NCBI RefSeq assembly: GCF_049723905.1
Contig: NZ_JBJKFD010000001.1
Coordinates: forward strand, 806,001-870,000
Direction: 5' to 3'
Length of the DNA stretch: 64,000 nt
From: G963665185 sp049723905
GTDB lineage: Bacteria > Desulfobacterota > Desulfovibrionia > Desulfovibrionales > Desulfovibrionaceae
The notes beneath the pieces were generated by a model. The model was not told the origin of the DNA and did no database searches. It was given only the letters and a program-made list of their open reading frames with translations. A program made the position numbers and the translations under genes. Below, piece by piece: positions 1-8,287 of the stretch. Position 1 is the stretch's first letter, and each line of letters starts with the position of its first letter.

Positions 1-110
1 GCTCCAGCAACTATTCTTCCCTGAGGACCAGCCCCTCCTGTATACCAGAGAGCCGCCCATACTAAAATTGCGGAACAGCCCCACACAGCAGGGCGCAAAT
101 AACGAGGCAT
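1..110 (-). CDS. 5' end of an unidentified exported or membrane protein (cut by window edge)
   Basis: An open frame reads leftward from an ATG at 110-108 off the window edge, giving about 36 residues. It begins MPRYLRPAVWG and continues with a hydrophobic stretch (SAILVWAALWY), so the protein probably has an N-terminal membrane anchor or signal. An AGGA-type ribosome site lies about 10 bases upstream of the ATG (rc of 118-127). It lies downstream of the hydrogenase operon on the same strand but beyond a terminator and some 500 bases of apparently non-coding DNA, so it is probably a separate transcript. The visible part is too short to assign a family. Confidence 0.35.
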   Translation of the reverse strand, partial: MPRYLRPAVWGCSAILVWAALWYTGGAGPQGRIVAG

Positions 111-274
111 TTCAAAAATCCTTTCCTGCCGCTTTCCGCGACAATATCTTTATTCGAATAAGCACATAGGTTCGTGCAGAGGGAATACAAAATCCGACAG
201 GCAGTAAAACTGCCTGCTCTACCAGAAATAAGCACAACAGCTAACTATCCTGCGCACACACCCATAAAACAAAA

Positions 275-300
275 GTCCGTAAAATCAGTGTTTTACGGAC
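275..300 (-). terminator. Perfect 10-bp hairpin with a T-rich tail on the minus strand
   Basis: GTCCGTAAAA (275-284) and TTTTACGGAC (291-300) are perfect inverted repeats around a 6-base loop. Read on the minus strand the stem is followed by TTTTGTTTTA, which fits an intrinsic terminator. It may be a second stop for hydrogenase readthrough. The stretch 111-608 otherwise shows no convincing gene. Confidence 0.4.
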
Positions 301-584
301 GATAGTCGTAATCCATAAGAAGACGTACCCTGTCCCCTTTTTTGGGATAGCAATTTGACGAGGGCCCCTGGCAAACCGATTTTTCTTACAGCCCACGCTT
401 ATGAAAAAGAACTATGATACTTCCGGGGGAACAACCATTTTTCAGGTGGTGCCCACCTCTCGTTTGTCCTTCATTACATGTACATAAAATAAGGTAAACT
501 AAGAATTCCGGGTAAGTACCCATTATCTCCGAAGTCTTCCAGAGGGTGCACAGACAACAAAAAGGCATCAGCCTTTAATAAGAA

Positions 585-641
585 AAAAAGCAAAAAGCTT
601 GAATGGAAAGGCGGCTTGCCGTTTTACTCGGTCAGGCCGCC
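585..641 (-). terminator. Terminator of the hydrogenase operon
   Basis: GGCGGCTTG (610-618) pairs with CAGGCCGCC (633-641) with one mismatch. On the minus strand the stem is followed, after about ten bases, by T-rich runs (rc of 585-599). It lies directly after the hypC stop codon, as expected for the end of this operon. Confidence 0.6.
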
Positions 642-650
642 CAAAGCATT

Positions 651-908
651 TTAAAATTCGTCGGCCAGATGTTCCTGCCCTTGAACAGCACGGGCCATAT
701 CACGCAGAATATCCAGACTCTCCTGGGCTTCCCTAGGATCGAGTTTGCGAAGGGCGAAACCGGCATGAAGAATGATGTAGTCCCCCACTTCCGGTTTGGG
801 GTCGATCAGCATGAGTGAAGCCTTTATAAAAGTATCCCCTTCCCCAACTCGACAGTTGGCGACGTCGTTCTCAATGCTTTCGATCTTTACTGGTACAGCA
901 AGACACAT
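651..908 (-). CDS. hypC: Hydrogenase maturation chaperone HypC
   Basis: This is an 85-residue protein of the HypC/HupF family, the small chaperone that works with HypD to build the Fe(CN)2CO group and deliver it to the hydrogenase large-subunit precursor. It shows the family hallmarks: the N-terminal MCLAVP with the essential Cys2, and GDYIILHAGFAL with His48 in the HxGFA motif. Length is normal. It is the last gene of the operon, 21 bases after the maturation protease, so it is probably dedicated to this hydrogenase. The general genes hypABDEF are not in the window. Confidence 0.92.
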   Translation of the reverse strand: MCLAVPVKIESIENDVANCRVGEGDTFIKASLMLIDPKPEVGDYIILHAGFALRKLDPREAQESLDILRDMARAVQGQEHLADEF

Positions 909-929
909 ACAGTTTCTCCTTGCGCCTGA

Positions 930-1424
930 TTACGCCTTCGGCTGAGCGCTTCCGCCCGCACTACAAATTTCTTCAACAACCTTTTCCATAATCCGAGGCA
1001 GTCTTTCTTTGATAGGACCAGAAAGTTCCACCGCCATGGTCTGAAAATCATACGGCTCGATTCCGACAACAACCGCATCCGGTCTATGCCCTGCAATATC
1101 GCAGTAAATAAGTGTATCCACCAAATCAGTCTGATGCATGGAATTTTTGAAGGCCAAACTTTTCCGCAGGTCATCATCTGTAAGACGATACACACTGCCC
1201 GGTTCTCCATCCCCCAAAACAGCATCCACAACGATAAGATAGTCGGAATTCATAATGGGGTCCATCAGGCGCATGCCCAAAGTTCCACCATCGTACAACT
1301 CCACATTGTCGGAAAAAGAATACGACTCCTCCAAAGCTTCAATAACCCGTACTCCGAGCCCTTCATCAGTGAAGAGGATATTGCCCACGCCCATAACGAG
1401 TATGCGCGGCTTTTCCTGCGTCAT
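930..1424 (-). CDS. hyaD: HyaD/HybD-type hydrogenase maturation endopeptidase
   Basis: A 164-residue nickel-dependent endopeptidase that removes the C-terminal extension of the [NiFe] large subunit after metal insertion. The N-terminal ILVMGVGNILFTDEGLG is the family signature. Glu21, Asp67 (in IVVDAV) and His97 sit where the HybD nickel ligands E16, D62 and H93 are expected. Its likely substrate is the neighbouring large subunit, which ends with a 15-residue tail after the final His of its DPCxxCxxH motif. It lies between the large subunit and hypC; Desulfovibrio genomes call the equivalent gene hynC or similar. The symbol given is the family name. Confidence 0.9.
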   Translation of the reverse strand: MTQEKPRILVMGVGNILFTDEGLGVRVIEALEESYSFSDNVELYDGGTLGMRLMDPIMNSDYLIVVDAVLGDGEPGSVYRLTDDDLRKSLAFKNSMHQTDLVDTLIYCDIAGHRPDAVVVGIEPYDFQTMAVELSGPIKERLPRIMEKVVEEICSAGGSAQPKA

Positions 1425-1574
1425 TTTTGCCTCTCTCGATCTATCTAAAAAAAGTCAGTCCCATCCCAACATATATGTGCTCTGCGGCAAATGCCCGAGA
1501 TCAAAAAAACAGGGAACCCACCTCCGAAAAGGCAGGTTCCCCAATATTAGGCATTCAACCGACGATGTCCACTC

Positions 1575-3281
1575 TTAGAGCACGCGGAACTTGTGAACTT
1601 CGTTGGTCTTGGAGTCGATGACGTGCACGCCGCAGGCGATACAGGGGTCATAGGAGTGGACGGTACGGAGCAGTTCCACCGGACGCTTGGGATCGGCAAT
1701 GGGATGACCGATAAAGGCTTCTTCGATGGGGCTCATTACGCCATTGGCATCACGCGGACACAAGTTCCAAGTGGAAGGAACCACCAGCTGGAAGTTCTCG
1801 ATCACACCGCCCTTGATATGGATCCAATGTGACAAAGCGCCACGCGGAACATCCGAGAAACCAACGCCGTAAGCTTCGTCGGGCATATCCCAAGGAGTGT
1901 AGATATCGGTCTTGCCGGAATTGATGTTTTCCTGAAGCTTGTCGATCCAGGATTCCATCTTGTTGGCAATGACCAGAGTTTCCACACCGCGGGCAGCCGT
2001 ACGACCCAAGGTAGAGAACAGTGCTTCGGGGCCTACATTGAGCTTGTTCAGCACCATGTCGACAGCCTGCTTGAACTCGGGCACGCCCTTTCCGTATGCC
2101 ACCAGGCAGTGAGCCAGGGGGCCGACTTCCGTTGCTTTGCCGTCGTAACGGGGCGATTTGAACCAGGAGTAGCGGTCCTTGTCGTCCAGGCTTGTGTACT
2201 TGGGTTCGGTAACGCCCTGCCAGGGATGGCGGGCTTCGTCGCCTTCGTACCAGCTGTGTGCAACGTGTTCCAGGATTTTCTTATGATCGAATTCCTGCAC
2301 ATTCGTGAGGTCACGATCAAAGATGACTCCCGGCGGGATAAAGCGGCTGTTCAGATCCTTTTCATCAGTGGGGAATTCACCAAAGGTCAGGAAGTTCGTG
2401 GTTCCACCAATACCGGCCCAGTCCTTGTAGAAGCTGGCCACAGCAAGCAGATCGGGGATGTAGACTTCCTCGATGAACTTCTTGGTTTCACGATACAAAC
2501 CGATGAACTCGTTGATGCGTTCTGCGGTCATACCGTCGTAGCAGGTCACGCCGCCAACAACCGTAAACTGGGTGTGGGGGTTCTTGGCACCGAAAACAGC
2601 CATGCCACGGGCAGCCTTAACCTGAAGCTGAAGGGCTTCGAGGTAGTGGGCAGTCGCCACGAGGTTTGCTTCAGCGGGCAGATAATATGCATCGTGGCCG
2701 CCGAGGAAGTAGGCATTGGTAAAGATGCCAAGCTGACCAGTTTCAACGAAAGCTTTCAGTTTGTCCTGAACGGCTTTGAGCTGGGCAGCAGTAGTCTTAC
2801 GGTTGGGCGAGATCTCATTGGCAAGCTGAGCAGCCTTTTTGGGATCAGCGGAAAGTCCGCTGACCACATCGACCCAGTCCAGAGCGTGCAGATGATAAAA
2901 ATGCACGATGTGGTCATGCAGGAACTGCTGAGCCAAAACCAAATTACGGAAGATGGTGGCGTTTTCGGGAATGGAAACGCCTACCGCGTCATCCACGCAA
3001 CGAACGGAGGCCAAAGCGTGGACGTTTGTGCACACACCGCAGGAACGCTGGGTGAAGTGCTGGGCATCGCGGGGATCGCGCCCCTTGAGAATAATTTCCA
3101 AACCACGGAACAGCTGAGCGCTGGTCCATGCATTGGTGACTTTACCATTAGTGACTTCGACTTCGACCCTGTAATGGCCCTCGATCCTGGTGACCGGGTC
3201 CACAATAACTGGGCCGCTGAAGTCTTTGTCAAACGGGGTGGCGCTTACGGCGGCCCCGGATTTGGCTTTGCAACCGGACAT
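1575..3281 (-). CDS. hynA: Periplasmic [NiFe] hydrogenase large subunit
   Basis: The 568-residue catalytic subunit carrying the Ni-Fe(CN)2CO site that oxidises or evolves H2 in the periplasm. The L1 motif RSCGVCTNVH supplies Cys81 and Cys84, and the C-terminal motif DPCIACGVH supplies Cys547 and Cys550. The fourth nickel-site residue is coded TGC, so this is a [NiFe] and not a [NiFeSe] enzyme. A 15-residue tail after His553 awaits cleavage by the protease encoded next. It has no signal peptide and would be exported by riding on the Tat signal of the small subunit, encoded 80 bases upstream. In vivo the electrons probably pass to periplasmic cytochrome c3; that is family knowledge, as no cytochrome gene is in the window. 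Confidence 0.96.
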   Translation of the reverse strand: MSGCKAKSGAAVSATPFDKDFSGPVIVDPVTRIEGHYRVEVEVTNGKVTNAWTSAQLFRGLEIILKGRDPRDAQHFTQRSCGVCTNVHALASVRCVDDAVGVSIPENATIFRNLVLAQQFLHDHIVHFYHLHALDWVDVVSGLSADPKKAAQLANEISPNRKTTAAQLKAVQDKLKAFVETGQLGIFTNAYFLGGHDAYYLPAEANLVATAHYLEALQLQVKAARGMAVFGAKNPHTQFTVVGGVTCYDGMTAERINEFIGLYRETKKFIEEVYIPDLLAVASFYKDWAGIGGTTNFLTFGEFPTDEKDLNSRFIPPGVIFDRDLTNVQEFDHKKILEHVAHSWYEGDEARHPWQGVTEPKYTSLDDKDRYSWFKSPRYDGKATEVGPLAHCLVAYGKGVPEFKQAVDMVLNKLNVGPEALFSTLGRTAARGVETLVIANKMESWIDKLQENINSGKTDIYTPWDMPDEAYGVGFSDVPRGALSHWIHIKGGVIENFQLVVPSTWNLCPRDANGVMSPIEEAFIGHPIADPKRPVELLRTVHSYDPCIACGVHVIDSKTNEVHKFRVL

Positions 3282-3361
3282 TTATTATCCTCCTGGGCTG
3301 TTAATTCACGTTCGATTGGCCTTGCTGAACCTGCCAATCAGAAACCACTAATACCTCAGAG

Positions 3362-4306
3362 CTACGACTGCTCGTAGAACGGACTCATTTCATCCCAGAA
3401 GCCGGGTTCACTGCAGCCGAGGCAGGGGTGACCGGCATCGACGGGCCAGTTGGTCTGGTTGAATTTCACCGTGGGGCAGTTATTGTAGGTATAGGGGCCT
3501 TTGCAGCCGAGTTCGTACAGGCAGTAGCCCTTGCGCGCTTCTTCGGAATCGAAGGAGGGAGCATACAGGTCCTGCTCAAAGTACTTCAGCCTGGGGCAAT
3601 GATCGTGAACGGTTTCACCGTAGAAGGCCACTGGGCGGTTGTTTTCATCCAGTTCAATTTTTTTACCCTGAAGATACATAACCACAGCGCCAACAAAATT
3701 GAAGGGATTGGGCGGGCAACCGGCAATGTTGATTGTCTCGACACCCAAAGCGTCTTTCACGCCCTTTGCGCCAGTGGGATTAGGTTTGGCGGCCTGCACC
3801 CCACCAAAGCAAGCACAGTTGCCAATGCAAATAGTGGCTTTGGCCTTGGGAACCACTTCCTGACAGATGTCGAGCATGGTCCGCCCGGCGACTTTGCCGT
3901 AAACTCCGTCATCCTTGGTCGGGATGGCACCTTCAACCACACAGATGTAACCTTCAGGGCTGTTGACTGCGGCATGCAGCGCTTCTTCAGCAGCTTCACC
4001 GGCAGCGGCCATGATGGTTTCCTGGTAGTCGAGGGAAATCGTGTCCAGAATAAGGGGACCGATATACGGGTTGACAGTACGAAGCACAGATTCCGTGCAG
4101 CCGGTACATTCGGCGTTGTGGAGCCACACGACGGAAGGACGGCGCTTGGCGGTCAGCGCTTCGGCCACTTTAGGCGCGAAGGCTGGGCCCATGCCCAAGG
4201 CTGCGGAAACTGCTGCACAGAATTTCATGAAATCGCGGCGCGATACTCCACTCTGTTCCAGCCGTTCCTCAGCGCCCTCTTTACCGAGCCCTACGAAGAA
4301 CTTCAT
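3362..4306 (-). CDS. hynB: Periplasmic [NiFe] hydrogenase small subunit, Tat-exported
   Basis: A 314-residue iron-sulfur subunit. The ATG at 4306 is preferred over an upstream in-frame start because a strong GGAGG lies just before it. The N-terminus has a twin-arginine signal (SRRDFMKF at residues 22-29, then a hydrophobic run). Cluster motifs in order are AECTGCTES (Cys67, Cys70), CIGNCACFGG, AGCPPNP, HDHCPRL with GYCLYELGCKG, NNCPTVKF and GHPCLGCSEPGFWD, matching the proximal, distal and medial clusters of the Desulfovibrio group. It is the first gene of the operon. The region upstream carries a palindrome that overlaps a possible promoter. Confidence 0.95.
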   Translation of the reverse strand: MKFFVGLGKEGAEERLEQSGVSRRDFMKFCAAVSAALGMGPAFAPKVAEALTAKRRPSVVWLHNAECTGCTESVLRTVNPYIGPLILDTISLDYQETIMAAAGEAAEEALHAAVNSPEGYICVVEGAIPTKDDGVYGKVAGRTMLDICQEVVPKAKATICIGNCACFGGVQAAKPNPTGAKGVKDALGVETINIAGCPPNPFNFVGAVVMYLQGKKIELDENNRPVAFYGETVHDHCPRLKYFEQDLYAPSFDSEEARKGYCLYELGCKGPYTYNNCPTVKFNQTNWPVDAGHPCLGCSEPGFWDEMSPFYEQS

Positions 4307-4376
4307 TGAACACCTCCAAAGAGTCAAAGGATCTTCCATCACGTCAAACCGCAAAATATAGTCAGCAATAGAAAAG

Positions 4377-4397
4377 AACGGTTCAAATTTGACCGTT
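4377..4397. promoter_or_regulatory. Candidate operator/promoter of the hydrogenase operon
   Basis: AACGGT and ACCGTT form an inverted repeat around TCAAATTTG, which itself contains the palindrome CAAATTTG. On the minus strand the repeat contains TTGAAC, and 17 bases further on is GACTAT, a possible -35/-10 pair, so a bound protein would cover the -35 box. The regulator is unknown. The next gene to the right starts at 4975, and in 4398-4974 I see no gene, RNA or other clear element beyond AT-rich sequence. Confidence 0.4.
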
Positions 4398-4974
4398 TTA
4401 GATCAAGAGAATCGTCCCATAAATCCCGACCACAAGGTACGACCGACGTCTTCCCCGATGCATTCGCTTCGATTGTGTACACGCTACGTCACAATCATCA
4501 ATGCAAAAGCTAGAGTGTTCTTAGTTTCGTAAAGGGTTTCCATTGGACCGTCAACACAACTCCTCTTTTTCAAAGGCTTATCATAAGCATTCGCGCGTCT
4601 TTAATACATTGGTAGGGAATTGATGCCACATTTTTATTTTTTGTGTTATTGTCGATTACTCATTGCCCCATTGCATCACGTTTTGTGTCCGAGCCATACT
4701 TCGTCAAATGAATTTTAATACCTAGACCATAAACACTCTGTTTTCGTATATCCCCTGCTTCCGTATTCAAGCTCCACTTGCATGCTACTCATTCTGGGGG
4801 CTGACACCTCTTTTCCCTCGCGCCTGAAAATGCCCTTTCCCGAAACAATGACGAACAACGTTATCTGAGGTATGTACTCAACCCGTTACCTGTTCACACG
4901 CCAAACTGGCTTGAGAACAGGACGGTTAATTGGCTCTTCGGATGATTGTGTAAAAAAAAGGTCAGGTTATCAAT

Positions 4975-6303
4975 ATGGCACAAGGTTCTCATTCGGCACG
5001 AAAACTGTTTACAACTCTCCTCCTTCTGTTAATTCTCGGAGGGCTCGGTTACGGTTCCTTTCTATATTTCAGGGATACCACTCCCCCCACGCTGTCCCTA
5101 ACCCCTCTTTCGGGGGCTGTTTCTGAAAATACAGTTTTCAAAATCACGGCAAGCGATCCTTCTGGCTTGCGTTCAGTGACACTTCAGGCACGGGACAATG
5201 CAACGACCATCCAACTCCTCGCAGTACAGCCGGGAGGGCAGACAAGCTACTCCGGCAATTTCACACTCCCTACAAAAAAACTTTATGATGGGGGACTTGT
5301 TCTTGCTCTAAATGCAGTTGATGCTTCCTACTACAACATTGGAAAGGGAAATTCCGCAACAGTTTCCCAGCAGTATATTCTCGATACTCGCAAGCCTCGT
5401 ATCAATCTGCTGACCGTTACGCACAACATAAATAGAGGTGGGACAAATCTTGTCCTTTACTCTGTAGACGAACCTGCAGCAAAGTCCGGTGTCCAAGTTG
5501 GCGACAATTTCTTTCCCGGTTATAAAATGCCCAACGGAAAGTATGGTTGCTTCTTTGCATTTCCCTATTTTGTCGAACTCAAAGACTTCAATCCTCGGTT
5601 GATCGCTGAAGATGCGGCAGGTAATACGCGCGTCATGGGAATTCCACACCATGCGAATGACCGAAAGTATCGCCAGGACCAAATTCATCTGCCCGATTCT
5701 TTTCTTGACCGAAAAATGCCGCAGTTCGAGCAAGATTTTCCGGATGAAAAAAGCCCTCTGGGCATTTTCCTCAGAGTTAACAGGGAACTCCGGGTAAAAA
5801 ATCGCGCCAGGCTGCACGATATTGGTCGAAAAACTGCCCACCAGCCGCTCTGGAAAGGGCGTTTTCTCCGCCTGACAAACGCCAAGACGATGGCCGGGTT
5901 TGGCGACCAACGCGATTACATCTACAAAGGCAAGAAAGTTGACCACCAGACACATCTGGGCATAGATCTCGCTTCTGTCCGCCACGCCAAAGTGGAAGCC
6001 GCGAACAAAGGAGAAGTCGTCTTTACCGGATTTTTCGGAATCTACGGCAACTGCATCATCATCGACCACGGCATGGGACTGCAGACTTTGTACTCGCACC
6101 TCAGCCAGATTGACGTGGAGCCAGGGCAACAAGTCCAGCGTGGCGAGGTTATTGCCCGCACCGGAGCTACAGGAATGGCTGGAGGAGACCATCTGCACTT
6201 TGGGGTCATCCTTTCGGGCATACCTGTAAATCCCAAGGAATGGTGGGATGAGACGTGGATAAATAATAATATTGCTGGCAAGCTGGAAGCTCTCGGCCAG
6301 TAG
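4975..6303 (+). CDS. M23-family peptidase (LytM-type), membrane-anchored
   Basis: A 442-residue protein with a short cytoplasmic N-terminus, a transmembrane or signal segment at about residues 10-29, a large extracytoplasmic region that begins with an Ig-like section, and a C-terminal M23 metallopeptidase domain. The zinc-site motifs are visible: HLGID (His327, Asp331) and HLHFG (His406, His408), with YSHLSQ between them. All ligands seem present, so it is probably an active murein endopeptidase rather than a degenerate EnvC/NlpD-type activator. It stands alone and is followed by its own terminator. An AGG lies about 9 bases before the ATG. Confidence 0.88.
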   Translation: MAQGSHSARKLFTTLLLLLILGGLGYGSFLYFRDTTPPTLSLTPLSGAVSENTVFKITASDPSGLRSVTLQARDNATTIQLLAVQPGGQTSYSGNFTLPTKKLYDGGLVLALNAVDASYYNIGKGNSATVSQQYILDTRKPRINLLTVTHNINRGGTNLVLYSVDEPAAKSGVQVGDNFFPGYKMPNGKYGCFFAFPYFVELKDFNPRLIAEDAAGNTRVMGIPHHANDRKYRQDQIHLPDSFLDRKMPQFEQDFPDEKSPLGIFLRVNRELRVKNRARLHDIGRKTAHQPLWKGRFLRLTNAKTMAGFGDQRDYIYKGKKVDHQTHLGIDLASVRHAKVEAANKGEVVFTGFFGIYGNCIIIDHGMGLQTLYSHLSQIDVEPGQQVQRGEVIARTGATGMAGGDHLHFGVILSGIPVNPKEWWDETWINNNIAGKLEALGQ

Positions 6304-6329
6304 AACGACTCAAAAGATATTGTTACTCA

Positions 6330-6357
6330 GGGCGGTCTTCGGACCGCCCTTCTTTAT
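6330..6357 (+). terminator. Strong intrinsic terminator after the M23 peptidase gene
   Basis: GGGCGGTC (6330-6337) and GACCGCCC (6342-6349) form a perfect 8-bp stem with a stabilising TTCG loop, followed by TTCTTTATT. It lies between two converging genes and reads best on the plus strand. Confidence 0.85.
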
Positions 6358-7163
6358 TGTATTATGGATTCAAGCCATTGTGCCAAAATCTTGAGATGTT
6401 CCTGTTCCTGCCTGGCAAGTTCAGCACAAACCTGTCGTACAGTTTCAGTTTCCGTCCGAAATCGATATCGCATATACAAATCAAGGGCTTGTGCTTCCAA
6501 ACTCATGGCTCCTTCCAAAACCTCTTGTGGCGACTGGAAATTATCCTGGAAAAGCTCTTCGACTTTCAGCCCCCCTTCCAGAATATCAGCGGCAATTTCT
6601 AAGGCTGCTTCTTCTCGCTTGCATTCCAAAGGAATTTTACCGATCAGTTTTTCCAAAACTCGAACATGCCCCTCCTCAAAGGCTGCCAACTGAAGAAAAA
6701 TCTTGCGAATTGGTCCTGTCTCGGCATTAGCCAGTTCCTGATAAAACCGTTCGAGGTTGGTTTCGAAAATCACGGCAAGCTGCAGTGCTTGTTCCAGAGT
6801 CGCATTCTGAGGAAGAAGAGTCATTCCCTGCGTAACAGGGCCAATAGCAGGTTCGCCCTGATATGCTGCAATTCCCCCCTGTAAGCTGACGGCCTGCAAA
6901 AATCCTTGCCCTGCCATTATGGACGCAGCTGCACGACTTCGACCTCCGGTTCGACAATACACAATGACAGGTTTGGAACGATCCATATCATCCAAACTAT
7001 CCGCTAAATCAGGAAGAGGAATAAGAAGGGCTCCTGGCAGGTGCAACTCCTCGTATTCTCCAGGCTGCCGTACATCCAGCAAAACAAAGTCATTGGGAGA
7101 ATTCTGATCGATATACCTCAAGAATTGATCTTGAGTCATACTGCCATTTGGGGATGTGTTCAT
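6354..7163 (-). CDS. Rhodanese-ferritin-like (rubrerythrin-type) fusion protein
   Basis: A 269-residue two-domain protein. Residues 9-105 are a rhodanese domain with the active-site loop YCRTGGRS (Cys70). Residues 125-265 are a ferritin-like four-helix domain with carboxylate-rich helices: FETNLERFYQEL, FEEGHVRVLEKL, SLEAQALDLYMRY and ARQEQEHLKIL, which look like diiron ligands. The ATG at 7163 is chosen because GGAG lies 5 bases before it. No signal peptide is seen, so it is cytoplasmic. A role in sulfane-sulfur handling coupled to peroxide or oxygen defence is inference. It is divergent from a second rhodanese gene, with about 100 bases between them that should hold both promoters. Confidence 0.85.
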   Translation of the reverse strand: MNTSPNGSMTQDQFLRYIDQNSPNDFVLLDVRQPGEYEELHLPGALLIPLPDLADSLDDMDRSKPVIVYCRTGGRSRAAASIMAGQGFLQAVSLQGGIAAYQGEPAIGPVTQGMTLLPQNATLEQALQLAVIFETNLERFYQELANAETGPIRKIFLQLAAFEEGHVRVLEKLIGKIPLECKREEAALEIAADILEGGLKVEELFQDNFQSPQEVLEGAMSLEAQALDLYMRYRFRTETETVRQVCAELARQEQEHLKILAQWLESIIQ

Positions 7164-7264
7164 ATGCACTCCACTGCCCTTCCCAATAGTTGCCGGGTAC
7201 TGGGCGCTATGATATTCGATTTTTTTTGAGTGTACCTAAAGAATCAGAGGAGTACAAAGTCATC

Positions 7265-7741
7265 GTGATACGACGTATTCTCCGTGAATCGATCATATTG
7301 TGTGTGATAGGTTTGTTTTTGGCCGTTAGCGCGAACTGCCTGCGTTCTCAAGAGCTTCCCTGGCAGGAAGATTGGGATCAGAAACTCCGTGGTGGGGAGA
7401 TGGTGGAAGAAAGCATTTCCCTTCCCGATGCCTATGACCTGTTCAATAAGCGCAGCGCTCTTTTTGTGGATGCCAGAGGCCCTGAAAGCTACAAGCGGAT
7501 TCATATTCCTGGTGCCGTAAACCTTCCCTTTGATCCGTTTGTCGACGATATGCCGGAAAAGGCCGCCACCCTGCCCAAAGACAGGTTGCTGGTACTTTAC
7601 TGCAGTACACAGAGTTGTCTCATCAGTCACGATTTGGCCAGCATGCTCAAAGATCTGGGCTACACCCAGGTCAGAGTCCTCGTTCCCGGATTGATGGGCT
7701 GGAAAACAGCTGGCTATCCTCTGGAGAAAAGTGACGGATGA
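7265..7741 (+). CDS. Exported or anchored single-domain rhodanese
   Basis: A 158-residue protein starting at a GTG with GGAG about 12 bases upstream; an upstream ATG at 7190 would add an unlikely basic leader. A hydrophobic signal or anchor segment (ILCVIGLFLAVSA) is followed by a rhodanese domain with LFVDARGPESY, HIPGAVNLP and the active-site loop YCSTQSC. It probably works in the periplasm as a sulfurtransferase or sulfane-sulfur binder. Its stop codon overlaps the start of the next gene (ATGA), so the two are translationally coupled, which suggests joint work with the MauE-like membrane protein. Confidence 0.82.
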   Translation: MIRRILRESIILCVIGLFLAVSANCLRSQELPWQEDWDQKLRGGEMVEESISLPDAYDLFNKRSALFVDARGPESYKRIHIPGAVNLPFDPFVDDMPEKAATLPKDRLLVLYCSTQSCLISHDLASMLKDLGYTQVRVLVPGLMGWKTAGYPLEKSDG

Positions 7742-8175
7742 CGCAAGCTCAACATTTTTCAGGTCGATTTCATACGCTTGCGCGCATGCTATTCGGGGGC
7801 ATATTTATTGCTGCTTGCATAAGCAAGATTATGCACCCGGATCTGTTTGCCCGAATCATCTATAACTACCAGATACTTCCCGACATATTGGTCAACATCA
7901 CAGCGATAACCTTGCCGTGGCTTGAGTTGGTATGTGGACTGGCCCTGATATTGGGACGGATGCGTTTAGGCGCGGCACTGATACTGAATCTGCTCTTGGT
8001 TGTCTTCATTATCGTGTTGTCCTGGAACTTGGCCCGTGGCCTGAACGTAGCCTGCGGGTGCTTCACTACCACAGCTGCCGAAGGCAACATGACATGGGAT
8101 TTGCTGCGTGACATCCCCATCTTAATCCTTGGCCTTATCGTACTCCGCAAAGAGTTAAAAAAAGCCTCCGCCTGA
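7738..8175 (+). CDS. MauE/DoxX-like membrane protein
   Basis: A 145-residue protein with four predicted membrane helices (about residues 13-30, 48-68, 72-95 and 118-138), as in the MauE/DoxX superfamily. A conserved cysteine pair in the motif ACGCF lies between helices 3 and 4, consistent with the thiol-redox role proposed for MauE relatives. It overlaps the upstream rhodanese gene by 4 bases (ATGA). Together they form a likely periplasmic sulfur or disulfide handling unit, but the substrate is unknown. Confidence 0.8.
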   Translation: MTQAQHFSGRFHTLARMLFGGIFIAACISKIMHPDLFARIIYNYQILPDILVNITAITLPWLELVCGLALILGRMRLGAALILNLLLVVFIIVLSWNLARGLNVACGCFTTTAAEGNMTWDLLRDIPILILGLIVLRKELKKASA

Positions 8176-8287
8176 AGTCCCACGGCATCTCTCCCAGCTT
8201 CATTCCTTGCGAGAATGTTTGCCTGTACCTCAAGACATGGTATACGTGTCGCCCATAGACTGTATCCATGTACACAGGAGAAGACTC

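Noticed and set aside
386..568. Minus-strand ORF of 60 residues downstream of hypC
   Set aside because: It lies beyond the operon terminator, lacks a ribosome site and looks unlike a protein.
1575..3281. Possible [NiFeSe] hydrogenase
   Set aside because: The fourth nickel ligand codon at the C-terminal DPCxxC is TGC, not TGA, and no other in-frame TGA exists.
2109..3377. Plus-strand ORF of 422 residues opposite the hydrogenase large subunit
   Set aside because: It is the antisense shadow of hynA, which has complete family motifs; the shadow has no recognisable protein features.
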